Of a DNA stretch of 64,000 nt, positions 21,008 through 31,651 are shown in pieces. Source of the stretch: Pseudomonas resinovorans NBRC 106553. GTDB taxonomy: Bacteria; Pseudomonadota; Gammaproteobacteria; Pseudomonadales; Pseudomonadaceae. The notes beneath the pieces were generated by a model that was not told the origin of the DNA, searched no databases, and worked only from the letters and a program-made list of their open reading frames with translations. The position numbers and the translations under genes were made by a program. Numbering within the stretch: the first letter of the stretch is position 1; every line of letters starts with the position of its first letter. Location of the stretch: contig NC_021499.1 in NCBI RefSeq assembly GCF_000412695.1, positions 4,154,001 to 4,218,000 on the forward strand, written 5' to 3'.

Positions 21008-22240
21008 TCACCAGATGGCTCGCGTATAGCCGATCTGCAGGCGGACCTCGTCGGTATCCCGCACGTAATCCCCCCGCAGGTGGGCGAAGCGCAGCCGCAC
21101 GCTCAGGTCCTTGAGCGGCCCCTGCCGTGGCTGATACCTGAACTCGATGTCCCGCTCCCGGGCGTGATGAGTGCCGGCCAGCCCCGGTATCCGCGCGCCC
21201 TCGCTGGAAACTCGGCGAATCAGGGCACTGAATCCCGGCAGGCCCAACGCCGTGAAGTCATGGTCGTAACGCCACTGCCAGGAGCGCTCGCCGGCATTGC
21301 CGAAGTCGTTGATCTGGGAAAGGTTGAGCAATGCGGGGTCCGCGCCCAGCAGGTAGGGAAAGCCGTTGGCTCCCCCCACCTGCTGGCGTGCCAGAAGCAA
21401 TCGATGGGGTCCCAGGCCGTAGGCGAGAAATCCGTGGACGGTGCGGTTGTCCAGTTCGCCGGCCCTGGCGGCACCGGTTTCCTCGGCCTGGCTCAGACGC
21501 AACTCGCCACGCAGCTGCCCACGCCCCAGGACCTGGCTGAAGGCACCGGCGATGTGGTGCTGCAGATAGACCTCGTCCAGCCTGGCCAGTTGGTAGCCGA
21601 GCCAGTGCCCGGGATCCGGGCGCCAGAACAGCCCGAGCATGTCGTAGTGCGGAGCCTCCACCCGCGGGAAGCGCCGGTACGGATTGGCCAGGGCCGGGTC
21701 TTGCGCGCCACTGGCGTTACGCTGGTGGACGCGGGTCAGGCGGCCGGCATCGAGTTCCAACCCGTCGAGTTCGCGCAGCTCGAACCAGGCGCCCTCGTAG
21801 GTCTGCGGCAGGATACGTCCGTCGTTCGGCCGCAGTGCCGGAGAGCTGGGCGGCTCCAGATGCCCAATCCGCAGCTGGCTGCGCGAAGCCTGCATCTTGC
21901 CGGTGAAGCTGGCCCAGGAAAATTCGTCCCGCGAGCGCCCGTCACTGCCTACCGGCAGCATTCCACTACCGCTACGCGCCGGGCTGGAATCCAGCTTGAG
22001 GCCCAGCATCGCCACCGCATCCAGGCCGAAGCCGATGCTGCCCTCGGTGTGCCCCGAAGCCAGCCGCAGCACCAGCCCCTGCCCCCACTCCTCGCGCCTG
22101 GACTGGCCGACGCCTTCACGAAAATCTCGGTTGAGGTAGACGTTGCGGGCCTCGAGGCTGGCGCTCCCTTCCTCGAAGGATGACCAGGCGGGCGACAGGC
22201 TAGGCAGGAACAGCCAGAGCAGATGGCGGCAGGCAGGCAT
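21008..22240 (-). CDS. OprD-family outer membrane porin
   Basis: A 410-residue outer-membrane channel protein. The N-terminal signal sequence is MPACRHLLWLFLPSLSPAWS. The mature protein carries the OprD-family features ARNVYLNRDFREG near the N-terminus and the C-terminal RLRFAHLRGDY segment, ending in an aromatic residue (W). OprD/OccD/OccK channels take up basic amino acids or carboxylates; the specificity is not predictable here. The ATG at 22240 has an AGGGGAAG ribosome-binding site and removes an implausible extension. Confidence 0.88.
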   Translation of the reverse strand: MPACRHLLWLFLPSLSPAWSSFEEGSASLEARNVYLNRDFREGVGQSRREEWGQGLVLRLASGHTEGSIGFGLDAVAMLGLKLDSSPARSGSGMLPVGSDGRSRDEFSWASFTGKMQASRSQLRIGHLEPPSSPALRPNDGRILPQTYEGAWFELRELDGLELDAGRLTRVHQRNASGAQDPALANPYRRFPRVEAPHYDMLGLFWRPDPGHWLGYQLARLDEVYLQHHIAGAFSQVLGRGQLRGELRLSQAEETGAARAGELDNRTVHGFLAYGLGPHRLLLARQQVGGANGFPYLLGADPALLNLSQINDFGNAGERSWQWRYDHDFTALGLPGFSALIRRVSSEGARIPGLAGTHHARERDIEFRYQPRQGPLKDLSVRLRFAHLRGDYVRDTDEVRLQIGYTRAIW

Positions 22241-22420
22241 CGCGACTTCCCCTTGTGTTGTTCTTGTCGAGCCGGGCGGCTCTGGGAGGACAAGCACACG
22301 CTAGGGGCACACAGCCCTGGGACTCCATAACCCGTAATCCGAAAGCCCAAGGGGAAAAAAGCGGCCATCTCCGGCGATATTCCGCACTCTGGAATAGAAA
22401 GCGGGAAACCCTGGGCAGGA

Positions 22421-23539
22421 TCAGTCCCACCCCACTGGATAGAGCAGCTCCTCCTTGTAGCCGGCCCAGACCCGAATCGCGTCGGGGAAGGCCGCATCCA
22501 GCTCGGGATCGCCGCTGTCCACCAGCAACGGGCGGCCTGCGAGGGTGCCGAGCTTGCGCTTGGTGGCCACTACCCGCAGGTGCTCCAGGCCGATCGCACG
22601 CAGCACGCGCGGACTGATCTGCTGGTTGCCACGACCGATGATGTGGCCCTGGCCGCCGATGGCGGTGACCAACAGGCGCGCCGGGTGGTCGGCCACCAGC
22701 GCGAACAGTTGCGCTTCGGTCACATCGCGGGCGATCACCGCGCCATCCTCGATCACGTCGACCCCCAGCAGCGTGGTCTCCAGCCCCAGGTTGGCGGCCA
22801 GGCCGTGCAGGGTCGAGCCGGGGCCGAGGACATAGCGCACGCCCTCCTCCCAGCTGTCGTTCAACCAATCGGCGAGGTCCACCAGCACCAGCTCTTCCGA
22901 CTCCATGCCCGCCTGTTTGACGTGCTGCATGAAGTGCCCCTCTTCCGGCACCGTCAGCTCGCCGTACCAGCGTGCGGCCACCTTGCCGTCGCGCAGGGCG
23001 GCCTCGTCCAGGTCACGCACTTCGCCGCTGGCCAGGCGCACCAGGTCACCCTCCACCAGACGCCGGGCCAGCTCCCCGGCGGCGCGCGGGCTGATGGCAT
23101 AGACCCCGGAGTGGATCTTCACCCCGGCGGGAATACCCAGTACCGGCTGCCCTTCGCGCACCGCGGCGCTGACATCCCGCGCCGTACCATCGCCACCGGC
23201 GAAGAGGATCAGCGCGGCGCCGGCCTCCTGCAGGGCCTCGACCGCCTTTTGCGTGTCGGCGGCACTGGTGCTCGGCCCGTCGAGGTGGCCCAGCACCCGA
23301 TGGGCGAAGCCCATCTCCGCCAGCAGGTCGGCCCCCATGGGGCCGGGAAAGGTCAGGAAACCGATTCGGCCGACGAGCGGCAACAGGCATTCCAGGGCCA
23401 GCCGGGTGCGCGCCGCCGCACGGGGCTCGGCGCCTCTGGCAAGGGCCTCGGCGGCGACACTGTCGCTGCCCTTGAGCGCAGCCGGGCCACCCAGACCGGC
23501 CAGGGGATTGATGATCAGGCCCATATGGAACGTGGACAT
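22421..23539 (-). CDS. ATP-NAD kinase-like protein
   Basis: A 372-residue protein of the ATP-NAD/diacylglycerol kinase fold. The GGDGT motif occurs in LILFAGGDGTARDVSAAV, and the N-terminus reads MGLIINPLAGLGG. It is longer than the housekeeping NadK (about 295 aa) and resembles the separate 'ATP-NAD kinase family' group found next to other metabolic genes. NAD phosphorylation is plausible but unproven for this group. I chose the ATG at 23539 (MSTFHMGLIINP), which is preceded by GAGGT. Confidence 0.82.
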   Translation of the reverse strand: MSTFHMGLIINPLAGLGGPAALKGSDSVAAEALARGAEPRAAARTRLALECLLPLVGRIGFLTFPGPMGADLLAEMGFAHRVLGHLDGPSTSAADTQKAVEALQEAGAALILFAGGDGTARDVSAAVREGQPVLGIPAGVKIHSGVYAISPRAAGELARRLVEGDLVRLASGEVRDLDEAALRDGKVAARWYGELTVPEEGHFMQHVKQAGMESEELVLVDLADWLNDSWEEGVRYVLGPGSTLHGLAANLGLETTLLGVDVIEDGAVIARDVTEAQLFALVADHPARLLVTAIGGQGHIIGRGNQQISPRVLRAIGLEHLRVVATKRKLGTLAGRPLLVDSGDPELDAAFPDAIRVWAGYKEELLYPVGWD

Positions 23540-23728
23540 GCTTACCTCGATCTGAACTCTGGCCCCGCACAGGGGGTCCATCCACCAGGACCAGGTACTC
23601 CCAGCCGGCACAAAGGCTGCTAGAGTCTCCTGGTCTTTCGTTTTCCGGCGCATTGCCTACGCCGGCTGTCACAGCGCATTCATCTAGGCTGCCTAGACTG
23701 CGCGCATTACCTGAAGAGGAGACAGGTC

Positions 23729-23905
23729 ATGAGCTTGAACGACAGCACTTCCAATCATCGCGTTATCCCGCTGCAGCAACGGCGCCCCGTTGGCGGCGCC
23801 ATCATCGATGCGCAGGGCCGCGAAATTCCGATTACCGAAAACATGATCCAGCGCGCCTGCCAGGAACTGCACAAGCAGCTGTGCAGCGAGCTGAAACAAG
23901 CCTGA
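23729..23905 (+). CDS. Small conserved hypothetical protein, 58 residues
   Basis: A short gene reading MSLNDSTSNHRVIPLQQRR at the start and ending HKQLCSELKQA. An AGGAG ribosome-binding site lies 9 nt before the ATG, and the gene fits exactly between the divergent ATP-NAD kinase-like gene and convergent pdxB. I recall a small unnamed gene beside pdxB in P. aeruginosa, which supports its being real. No function is known; the C-terminal half is predicted helical. Confidence 0.72.
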   Translation: MSLNDSTSNHRVIPLQQRRPVGGAIIDAQGREIPITENMIQRACQELHKQLCSELKQA

Positions 23906-23912
23906 CCGCATC

Positions 23913-23935
23913 AGGCCCGGGGCAATCCCGGGCCT
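23913..23935. terminator. Perfect hairpin between the small gene and pdxB
   Basis: AGGCCCGGG (23913-23921) and CCCGGGCCT (23927-23935) form a 9-bp GC-only stem apart from the end pair, with a 5-nt loop. There is no T-tract, so it is a candidate terminator for both convergent genes or a transcript-end stabiliser. Confidence 0.55.
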
Positions 23936-23939
23936 GCCG

Positions 23940-25070
23940 CTACACCAGCTCGGCCCCGAGCGCCCGCACCAGTTCCGCCAGTCTCGGCGCATCCCCCTTC
24001 AACGCCACCCTTAGCCCGTCGATCTCCCGACGCACCGGATAGTGCTTGCGCAACCCGTCGAAGGCCGCGCGGCGCTGGGCATCGTCACCCACCAGGCTGC
24101 GGCGGAAATCCGCATCATCCCGGCGCGGGTCGTACACCGCCCGGCACAGGGTCGCCAATGCCCAGTCGGGGTCGCAGCTGGCATCCAGGGCCAGCTCGGG
24201 CAACCAGGTCGCGGGCAACAGTTCACCCAGGCTGACGCTTTCCGCCTGCCCGCTCACCCGGCACCAGGCCTGGTAGATCTGCGCGGTGCCGCGCAACTTG
24301 CCGTCCAGGCTGTAGCCGGCGATATGCGGCGTGGCGATGCGGCACAGCTGCGCCAGCGCCGCGTCCGCCTGGGGCTCGCCCTCCCAGACATCCAGCACGA
24401 CGCGCAAATCGTCGCGCCGGCCGAGCAGTTCGCGCAGGGCCTGGTTGTCCACCACCGCGCCGCGGCTGGCATTGATCAGCCAGGCACCGGGGCGCAGTTG
24501 GGCCAGGCGCTGGGCGTCCAGCAGGTGATGGGTGCCCTGATCCAGCGGCGTGTGCAGGCTGATGGCATCGCATTCGCGAAGGATGGTCGCGAGGTCCACA
24601 TAGTCGCCGCCTTCGGCGGCCTGGCGCGGCGGATCGCACACCAGCACCCGCCAGCCGAGGCCGCGCAGCACGTCCACCAGGCGCCCGCCCACCTGGCCGG
24701 CCCCCACCACGCCGAAAGTGCGCGAGGCAAGGTCGACGCCTGCATCTTCGGCCAGCACCAGCAGGCTGCCCAGTACGTAGTCCACCACGCCACGCGCGTT
24801 GCAGCCGGGGGCGCTGGACCAGGCGATGCCCGCCTCGGCGAAGTAATCGAGGTCGAGGTGATCGGTGCCGATCGTGCAGGTGCCGACGAAGCGCACCGGG
24901 CTGCCGGCCAGCAGGGCGCGGTCGACGCGGGTCACCGAGCGCACCAGCAGCAGGTCGGCGTCGGCCAGGGCGGCCGCGTCGATGGCGCGGCCGGGAAGAC
25001 GGCGGATCTCGCCCAGGTCGCCGAAGAAGGCCTCGACCAGGGGGATATTTTCGTCGGCAACAATTCGCAT
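23940..25070 (-). CDS. pdxB: 4-phosphoerythronate dehydrogenase
   Basis: A 376-residue D-2-hydroxyacid dehydrogenase that oxidises 4-phospho-D-erythronate in the DXP-dependent pyridoxal phosphate pathway. The start is [20 protein letters not shown], which is characteristic of PdxB. The Rossmann motif lies in [17 protein letters not shown], and substrate/catalytic residues are in [18 protein letters not shown] and [10 protein letters not shown]-terminal dimerisation domain follows. The ATG at 25070 has a GGAG ribosome-binding site and avoids a 62-residue false extension. Confidence 0.95.
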   Translation of the reverse strand: MRIVADENIPLVEAFFGDLGEIRRLPGRAIDAAALADADLLLVRSVTRVDRALLAGSPVRFVGTCTIGTDHLDLDYFAEAGIAWSSAPGCNARGVVDYVLGSLLVLAEDAGVDLASRTFGVVGAGQVGGRLVDVLRGLGWRVLVCDPPRQAAEGGDYVDLATILRECDAISLHTPLDQGTHHLLDAQRLAQLRPGAWLINASRGAVVDNQALRELLGRRDDLRVVLDVWEGEPQADAALAQLCRIATPHIAGYSLDGKLRGTAQIYQAWCRVSGQAESVSLGELLPATWLPELALDASCDPDWALATLCRAVYDPRRDDADFRRSLVGDDAQRRAAFDGLRKHYPVRREIDGLRVALKGDAPRLAELVRALGAELV

Positions 25071-25238
25071 GGCAGGCTCCAGCAGAGAGAGCGTCATTCT
25101 ACGCAATCCCCTCGCCAGGCGCCCGTGCCGCAAACGCCCCTTTCCTGACCCATCCGTCAGGGCGTAAACTGGACGCCCCTCAGCCTCCACATCCCGTTCC
25201 GCCGGCAGCTTCTGCTGCAAAGGCTGGGATAGTGCACC

Positions 25239-25257
25239 GTTGCGAGCCCGTCGCAAC
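25239..25257. other. Perfect 7-bp palindrome upstream of the MATE gene
   Basis: GTTGCGA (25239-25245) and TCGCAAC (25251-25257) with a 5-nt loop, about 70 bp before the pump gene and 170 bp before pdxB. It could be a regulator site or an RNA hairpin; no family is recognised. Confidence 0.4.
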
Positions 25258-25324
25258 CAGGCAGCGTCCCTCAGCCACCTCTAGCATGGACACCACCGGC
25301 ACGCCCGGAGGATGCCTTATTGAT

Positions 25325-26707
25325 ATGGAACTCTCATTGAACCCCGCTCAAACCCGTTTCCGTCGCGCCGCCACGGAGCTGCGTGCGCTGCTCAAGCTGG
25401 CCGCGCCGATCATGGTCGCCCAGCTGTCCAACACCGCCATGGGCTTCGTCGATGCGGTGATGGCCGGCCGCGTCAGCCCCCGCGACCTGGCCGCCGTGGC
25501 ACTGGGCAACTCCATCTGGATTCCGGTATTCCTGCTGATGACCGGCATCCTCCTGGCCACCACCGCCAAGGTCGCCGAACGCTTCGGCGCCGGCCGCCAG
25601 GAGGAGATCGGCCCGCTGGTGCGCCAGGCCCTCTGGCTGGCCCTGGTCGTCGGCCTGTGTGGCGCCCTGCTGCTGATCAACGCCCGCCCGGTGCTGGCAC
25701 TGATGGGCGTGGACCCGGAACTGATCGACCCGGCCATGGGCTACCTGCACGGCATCGCCTTCGGCTTCCCCGCCGTGGCCCTCTACTACGTGCTGCGCTG
25801 CTTCAGCGACGGCCTCGGCCGCACCCGCCCGAGCATGATGGTGGGCATGGGCGGCCTGCTGCTGAACATCCCGCTGAACTACGTGCTGATCTACGGCCAC
25901 CTGGGCATGCCGGCCATGGGCGGCGTGGGCTGCGGCTGGGCCAGCGGCACGGTGATGTGGTTCATGCTGCTGGCCATGCTCGGCTGGGTCAGCCGCGCCC
26001 CGGTGTACAAGCCGAGCGGCCTGTTCGAGCGTTTCGACACACCGCAACTGCCGGTGATCAAGCGCCTGTTCTCCATTGGCGGGCCGATCGGCATCGCGGT
26101 GTTCGCCGAGTCCAGCATCTTCGCCGTGATTGCCCTGCTGATCGGCGGCCTGGGCGCCACAGTGGTCGCCGGCCACCAGATCGCGCTGAACTTCAGCGCC
26201 CTGGTGTTCATGATCCCCTACGCCCTGGCCATGGCCGTCACCGTGCGGGTCGGCCAGGCCCTGGGCCGGGGCGAGCCGCGCGAGGCGCGCTTCGCCGCCG
26301 GGATCGGGATAGGCGCGGCGCTGGCCTATGCCTGCCTGTCCGCCAGCCTGATGCTGCTGTGTCGCGAACTGATCGCGAAGATGTATTCACCCGACCCCGA
26401 GGTGATCGCGGTGGCGGCGATGCTGATCGTCTACTCGGCGCTGTTCCAGTTCTCCGACGCCATCCAGGTGGCCGCCGCCGGCGCCCTGCGCGGCTATCAG
26501 GACACCCGCGCGACCATGGTCATCACCCTCTTCGCCTACTGGGGCATCGGCCTGCCGGTGGGCTACGCCCTCGGCCTGTCCCACTGGCTGGGCGAACCCA
26601 GCGGTCCCAAGGGCCTCTGGCAAGGGCTGGTGGTGGGGCTTACCTGCGCTGCGCTGCTGCTCAGCCTGAGGCTGGCACGCAGTGCGCGGGCACGGATCCG
26701 CCACTGA
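25325..26707 (+). CDS. pmpM: MATE-family multidrug efflux transporter, PmpM-like
   Basis: A 460-residue transporter with 12 predicted membrane helices in two MatE repeats. It closely resembles PmpM of P. aeruginosa, an H+-coupled efflux pump for fluoroquinolones, dyes and quaternary ammonium compounds, sharing stretches such as AMGFVDAVMAGR, RTRPSM, AVFAESSIF and YWGIGLPVGY. The start ATG at 25325 is 13 bp after a GGAGG; a rare ATT start at 25319 would have better spacing, so the exact start is uncertain. The symbol is by resemblance, not proven orthology. Confidence 0.85.
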   Translation: MELSLNPAQTRFRRAATELRALLKLAAPIMVAQLSNTAMGFVDAVMAGRVSPRDLAAVALGNSIWIPVFLLMTGILLATTAKVAERFGAGRQEEIGPLVRQALWLALVVGLCGALLLINARPVLALMGVDPELIDPAMGYLHGIAFGFPAVALYYVLRCFSDGLGRTRPSMMVGMGGLLLNIPLNYVLIYGHLGMPAMGGVGCGWASGTVMWFMLLAMLGWVSRAPVYKPSGLFERFDTPQLPVIKRLFSIGGPIGIAVFAESSIFAVIALLIGGLGATVVAGHQIALNFSALVFMIPYALAMAVTVRVGQALGRGEPREARFAAGIGIGAALAYACLSASLMLLCRELIAKMYSPDPEVIAVAAMLIVYSALFQFSDAIQVAAAGALRGYQDTRATMVITLFAYWGIGLPVGYALGLSHWLGEPSGPKGLWQGLVVGLTCAALLLSLRLARSARARIRH

Positions 26708-26709
26708 CG

Positions 26710-26738
26710 AAAAAGGGCCGCTTCGAGCGGCCCTTTTT
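26710..26738. terminator. Strong bidirectional terminator between the MATE gene and tusA
   Basis: AAAAAGGGCCGC (26710-26721) pairs perfectly with GCGGCCCTTTTT (26727-26738) around a TTCGA loop. It has T-runs in both directions and serves two convergent genes. Confidence 0.92.
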
Positions 26739-26759
26739 CATGGTGTCAGGACAAGGCCT

Positions 26760-26999
26760 TCAGTCGGCCTTCTTGCGAATCCAGTACAGGTAGGTCCCCG
26801 CCTCTTCCGACTGGTCCAGCAGCTCATGGCCGAGGAAGACACAGAACTTGGGGATGTCGCGGCGCGTGGAGGGGTCGGTGGCGATCACCTTGAGCAGGCC
26901 ACCGGCCGGCAGGTCGCGCACCTTGTTGTGCAACATCATCACCGGCTCGGGGCAGTTGAGGCCGGTGGCGTCGAGAATGGCATCGGGCTGTTGGGACAT
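26760..26999 (-). CDS. tusA: Sulfurtransferase TusA
   Basis: A 79-residue SirA/TusA-fold protein. TusA relays persulfide sulfur from IscS-type desulfurases to tRNA 2-thiouridylation and other acceptors. The active-site cysteine is C16 in the CPEP motif ([10 protein letters not shown]). The ATG at 26999 is preceded by GGAG. Confidence 0.94.
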   Translation of the reverse strand: MSQQPDAILDATGLNCPEPVMMLHNKVRDLPAGGLLKVIATDPSTRRDIPKFCVFLGHELLDQSEEAGTYLYWIRKKAD

Positions 27000-27111
27000 G
27001 GGGCACTCCAAAAACTGGCCGCTATTGTGGCGCAAAGCCGGCTGCCCGCCCAGCGTCTCTCGCCAGCCGGCGGAAGGCGGCGCAGCATGGGACTTTCCCC
27101 GGAGGCCGGCG

Positions 27112-27282
27112 ATGGCGCACGACGACGGGCATGACTGGTGCGTCAAGCGACTGGACGACAACGGCAACGAGTTCGTCCTGCGCGCCGGGCTGACCCGCGA
27201 GGAAGCTGAGCGCCTGGCGGCCGAATACCAGGCGCGGGGGCACAAGCAGAGCTATTGGGTGCAGCGAATGGCGCCCAGGTAG
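27112..27282 (+). CDS. Small hypothetical protein, 56 residues
   Basis: Reads [20 protein letters not shown] at the start and ends [10 protein letters not shown], with the helical segment [18 protein letters not shown] between. A GGAGG ribosome-binding site lies 7 nt upstream, in the gap between divergent tusA and convergent rlmM. The overall pattern (short strand, acidic helix, YWV strand) resembles small SPOR-like or cytosolic accessory proteins, but no family is assigned. Its stop codon lies inside an intergenic repeat arm. Confidence 0.65.
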   Translation: MAHDDGHDWCVKRLDDNGNEFVLRAGLTREEAERLAAEYQARGHKQSYWVQRMAPR

Positions 27283-27362
27283 GTTGTGGCTGAGCTACGC
27301 GAAGCCCAACATCGCCGCCCCACATACCTCCGTTGGGCCGCGCTGCGCTTGGCCCAACCTAC
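27279..27362. repeat. Intergenic palindromic repeat with GTAGGTTG / CAACCTAC ends
   Basis: GTAGGTTG (27279-27286) and CAACCTAC (27355-27362) border inner segments containing GCCCAAC and GTTGGGC. This type of GTTGGGC-rich inverted repeat is common between Pseudomonas genes and can act as a transcript end. Confidence 0.7.
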
Positions 27363-27380
27363 AGGGTCCTGATTCCGCTC

Positions 27381-28430
27381 CTAGAGCTTGCGCAGGTAGC
27401 AGGTCACTTCCTCGCGGTCGTGATAGAGCTGCTTGCAGCCGATGGAGACTTTCAGACCCCGCCCCTTCAGCCCGTCGTCGATGCGCGCCAGCAGCTTGCG
27501 CACCTCGGCGTAGCGCTGCTTCATCGGCAGCTTGAGGTTGACCACCGCCTCCTGGCACCAGCCCTCGCCGAGCCAGGTCTCGATCAGCGCGGCGGTGCGT
27601 GCCGGTTTCTCGACAATGTCGCAGACCATCCAGTTGACCGGCCGCCGTGGCTTGAAGGTGAAGCCGTCGGCGCGCTGGTGCTCGACGAAGCCGGAATACA
27701 TCAGGTCTTCCGCCATGGGGCCGTTGTCCACCGCGATGACCTTGATCTCCCGCTGCACCAGCTGCCAGGTCCAGCCGCCGGGTGCCGCGCCCAGGTCAAC
27801 GGCGGTCATGCCCGGTGCCAGGCGTGCATCCCACTGGTTGCGCGGGATGAAGTGGTGCCAGGCCTCCTCCAGCTTGAGGGTGGAGCGGCTCGGTGCCTCG
27901 CGGGGGAACTTCAGGCGCGGGATGCCCATGGGCCAGAGCGCCGAATTGTTCGACTCGGCCAGGCCGACGAAGGCCTCGCGGCCACTGCGGAAGGTCAGCA
28001 GCAGGCGCGGCAACTGCGGGTCGTCCTTGAGCCGGCCGGCTTTCACCAGGGCACTGCGCAAAGGCTTCTCGAACTTGCGGCAGAAGGTCGACAGCTCCTT
28101 GCCGTCGTTGGTGTCCAGCACCTCCAGCCAGAGGCTGCCGCACACCGGGTAGTCGGCCAGGGCCGCCAGCAGGACGCCGATACGGTCGGTCTCCGGCAAG
28201 GGCACGTACTCGCCGCGCGCCCACTGGCGGGGAAAGATCAGTTGGCTGAAACGCAGCTTGCGCATCAGGTACTCGGCACCGCCGGGTTCGCTGCAGACGA
28301 ACTCGGCGCAGGCGCTCTGGGGCTTGGCCTTGGAATAGCCAGCCACTTCGAGGCGGGCGGCGTGTTCGGATATCTCGGCACAGACCTCAGCCTCGAAACC
28401 GGGGCGGCAGTGCAACAGCAAGGTGTTCAT
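27381..28430 (-). CDS. rlmM: 23S rRNA 2'-O-ribose C2498 methyltransferase RlmM
   Basis: A 349-residue SAM-dependent methyltransferase. An N-terminal THUMP-like region is followed by a Rossmann-fold RrmJ/FtsJ domain. The SAM-binding motif is AVDLGAAPGGWTWQLV, and the acidic and lysine residues in VNWMVCDIVEKP and VVNLKLPMKQRY fit the K-D-K-E catalytic set. A GGAGGAG ribosome-binding site precedes the ATG. Length is close to the E. coli protein (366 aa). Confidence 0.94.
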   Translation of the reverse strand: MNTLLLHCRPGFEAEVCAEISEHAARLEVAGYSKAKPQSACAEFVCSEPGGAEYLMRKLRFSQLIFPRQWARGEYVPLPETDRIGVLLAALADYPVCGSLWLEVLDTNDGKELSTFCRKFEKPLRSALVKAGRLKDDPQLPRLLLTFRSGREAFVGLAESNNSALWPMGIPRLKFPREAPSRSTLKLEEAWHHFIPRNQWDARLAPGMTAVDLGAAPGGWTWQLVQREIKVIAVDNGPMAEDLMYSGFVEHQRADGFTFKPRRPVNWMVCDIVEKPARTAALIETWLGEGWCQEAVVNLKLPMKQRYAEVRKLLARIDDGLKGRGLKVSIGCKQLYHDREEVTCYLRKL

Positions 28431-28594
28431 CGGGGGGCTCCTCCTGGGCGCGCACTATAGTTGCGCGACGAGCGTTTTCACACAGGACAACAAGGAATTT
28501 CCTACAGCCGGATACCTGCCCCATGGGAACGCCCGTACCACCCTGCCGGTCGGCGGACATGGCAGGACCGGCCAAGCGGAGCTAGCTTTCAAGG

Positions 28595-28735
28595 TCTTGT
28601 ACGAAAAGTCGTCGAGCGAAGGTCAGGCAAGGCGAAATCGGCCGAAGAAGCGCAGTTTGCGTGTTGCAAATGAGCATTCTGAGGCCGATTTCAACGCAGC
28701 ATCACCGAGCGCAGGCAGTTTTCGTACAGAACCTA
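28595..28735. repeat. MITE-like palindromic element upstream of acnA
   Basis: The 357-bp gap between rlmM and acnA has no gene. It contains inverted ends TGTACGAAAA (around 28599-28608) and TTTTCGTACA (around 28719-28728), with a second inner inverted pair CGAAATCGGCC / GGCCGATTTC. The arrangement looks like a non-autonomous element or an old IS remnant of about 140 bp. The acnA promoter must lie in or just after it. Confidence 0.6.
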
Positions 28736-28787
28736 GGTCCGAGCGAGAAACCGGCCCATGCCTTGTGGGCCTCAAGGAGAAAGCCCG

Positions 28788-31478
<2,691 letters not shown>

Positions 31479-31490
31479 GTCGCCACGCCA

Positions 31491-31548
31491 GGCCCCGGAT
31501 GCAATCCGGGAAGAACCCACCACCGCTCCCGGATTTCATCCGGGCTAC
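31491..31548. repeat. Intergenic repeat, CCCGGAT palindrome, copy 1
   Basis: CCCGGATGCAATCCGGG followed after about 15 bp by CCCGGATTTCATCCGGG and CTACG. A second, very similar copy lies at 53681-53740, including the shared middle ACCACCGCT. Confidence 0.85.
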
Positions 31549-31554
31549 GACTCC

Positions 31555-31639
31555 GTAGGGTGGATGGCGCTTTTCCATCCACCAGCGGTGCCAAGACGGA
31601 CCACCGATGGTGGACCGGTGAAGCGTGGTCCACCCTACG
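31555..31639. repeat. Intergenic palindromic repeat with GTAGGGTGGA / TCCACCCTAC ends
   Basis: Starts GTAGGGTGGATGG and ends GGTCCACCCTACG, with inner CCATCCACC and GGTGGACC arms. It lies directly after the CCCGGAT repeat between convergent acnA and algA and may end both transcripts. Confidence 0.75.
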
Positions 31640-31651
31640 ACTGTGCCCTGG

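Noticed and set aside
25200-25324. A possible mini-ykkC (guanidine) riboswitch before the MATE gene
   Set aside because: The hairpin loop reads GCCCG, not the ACGR loops of that class, and only one convincing hairpin is present.
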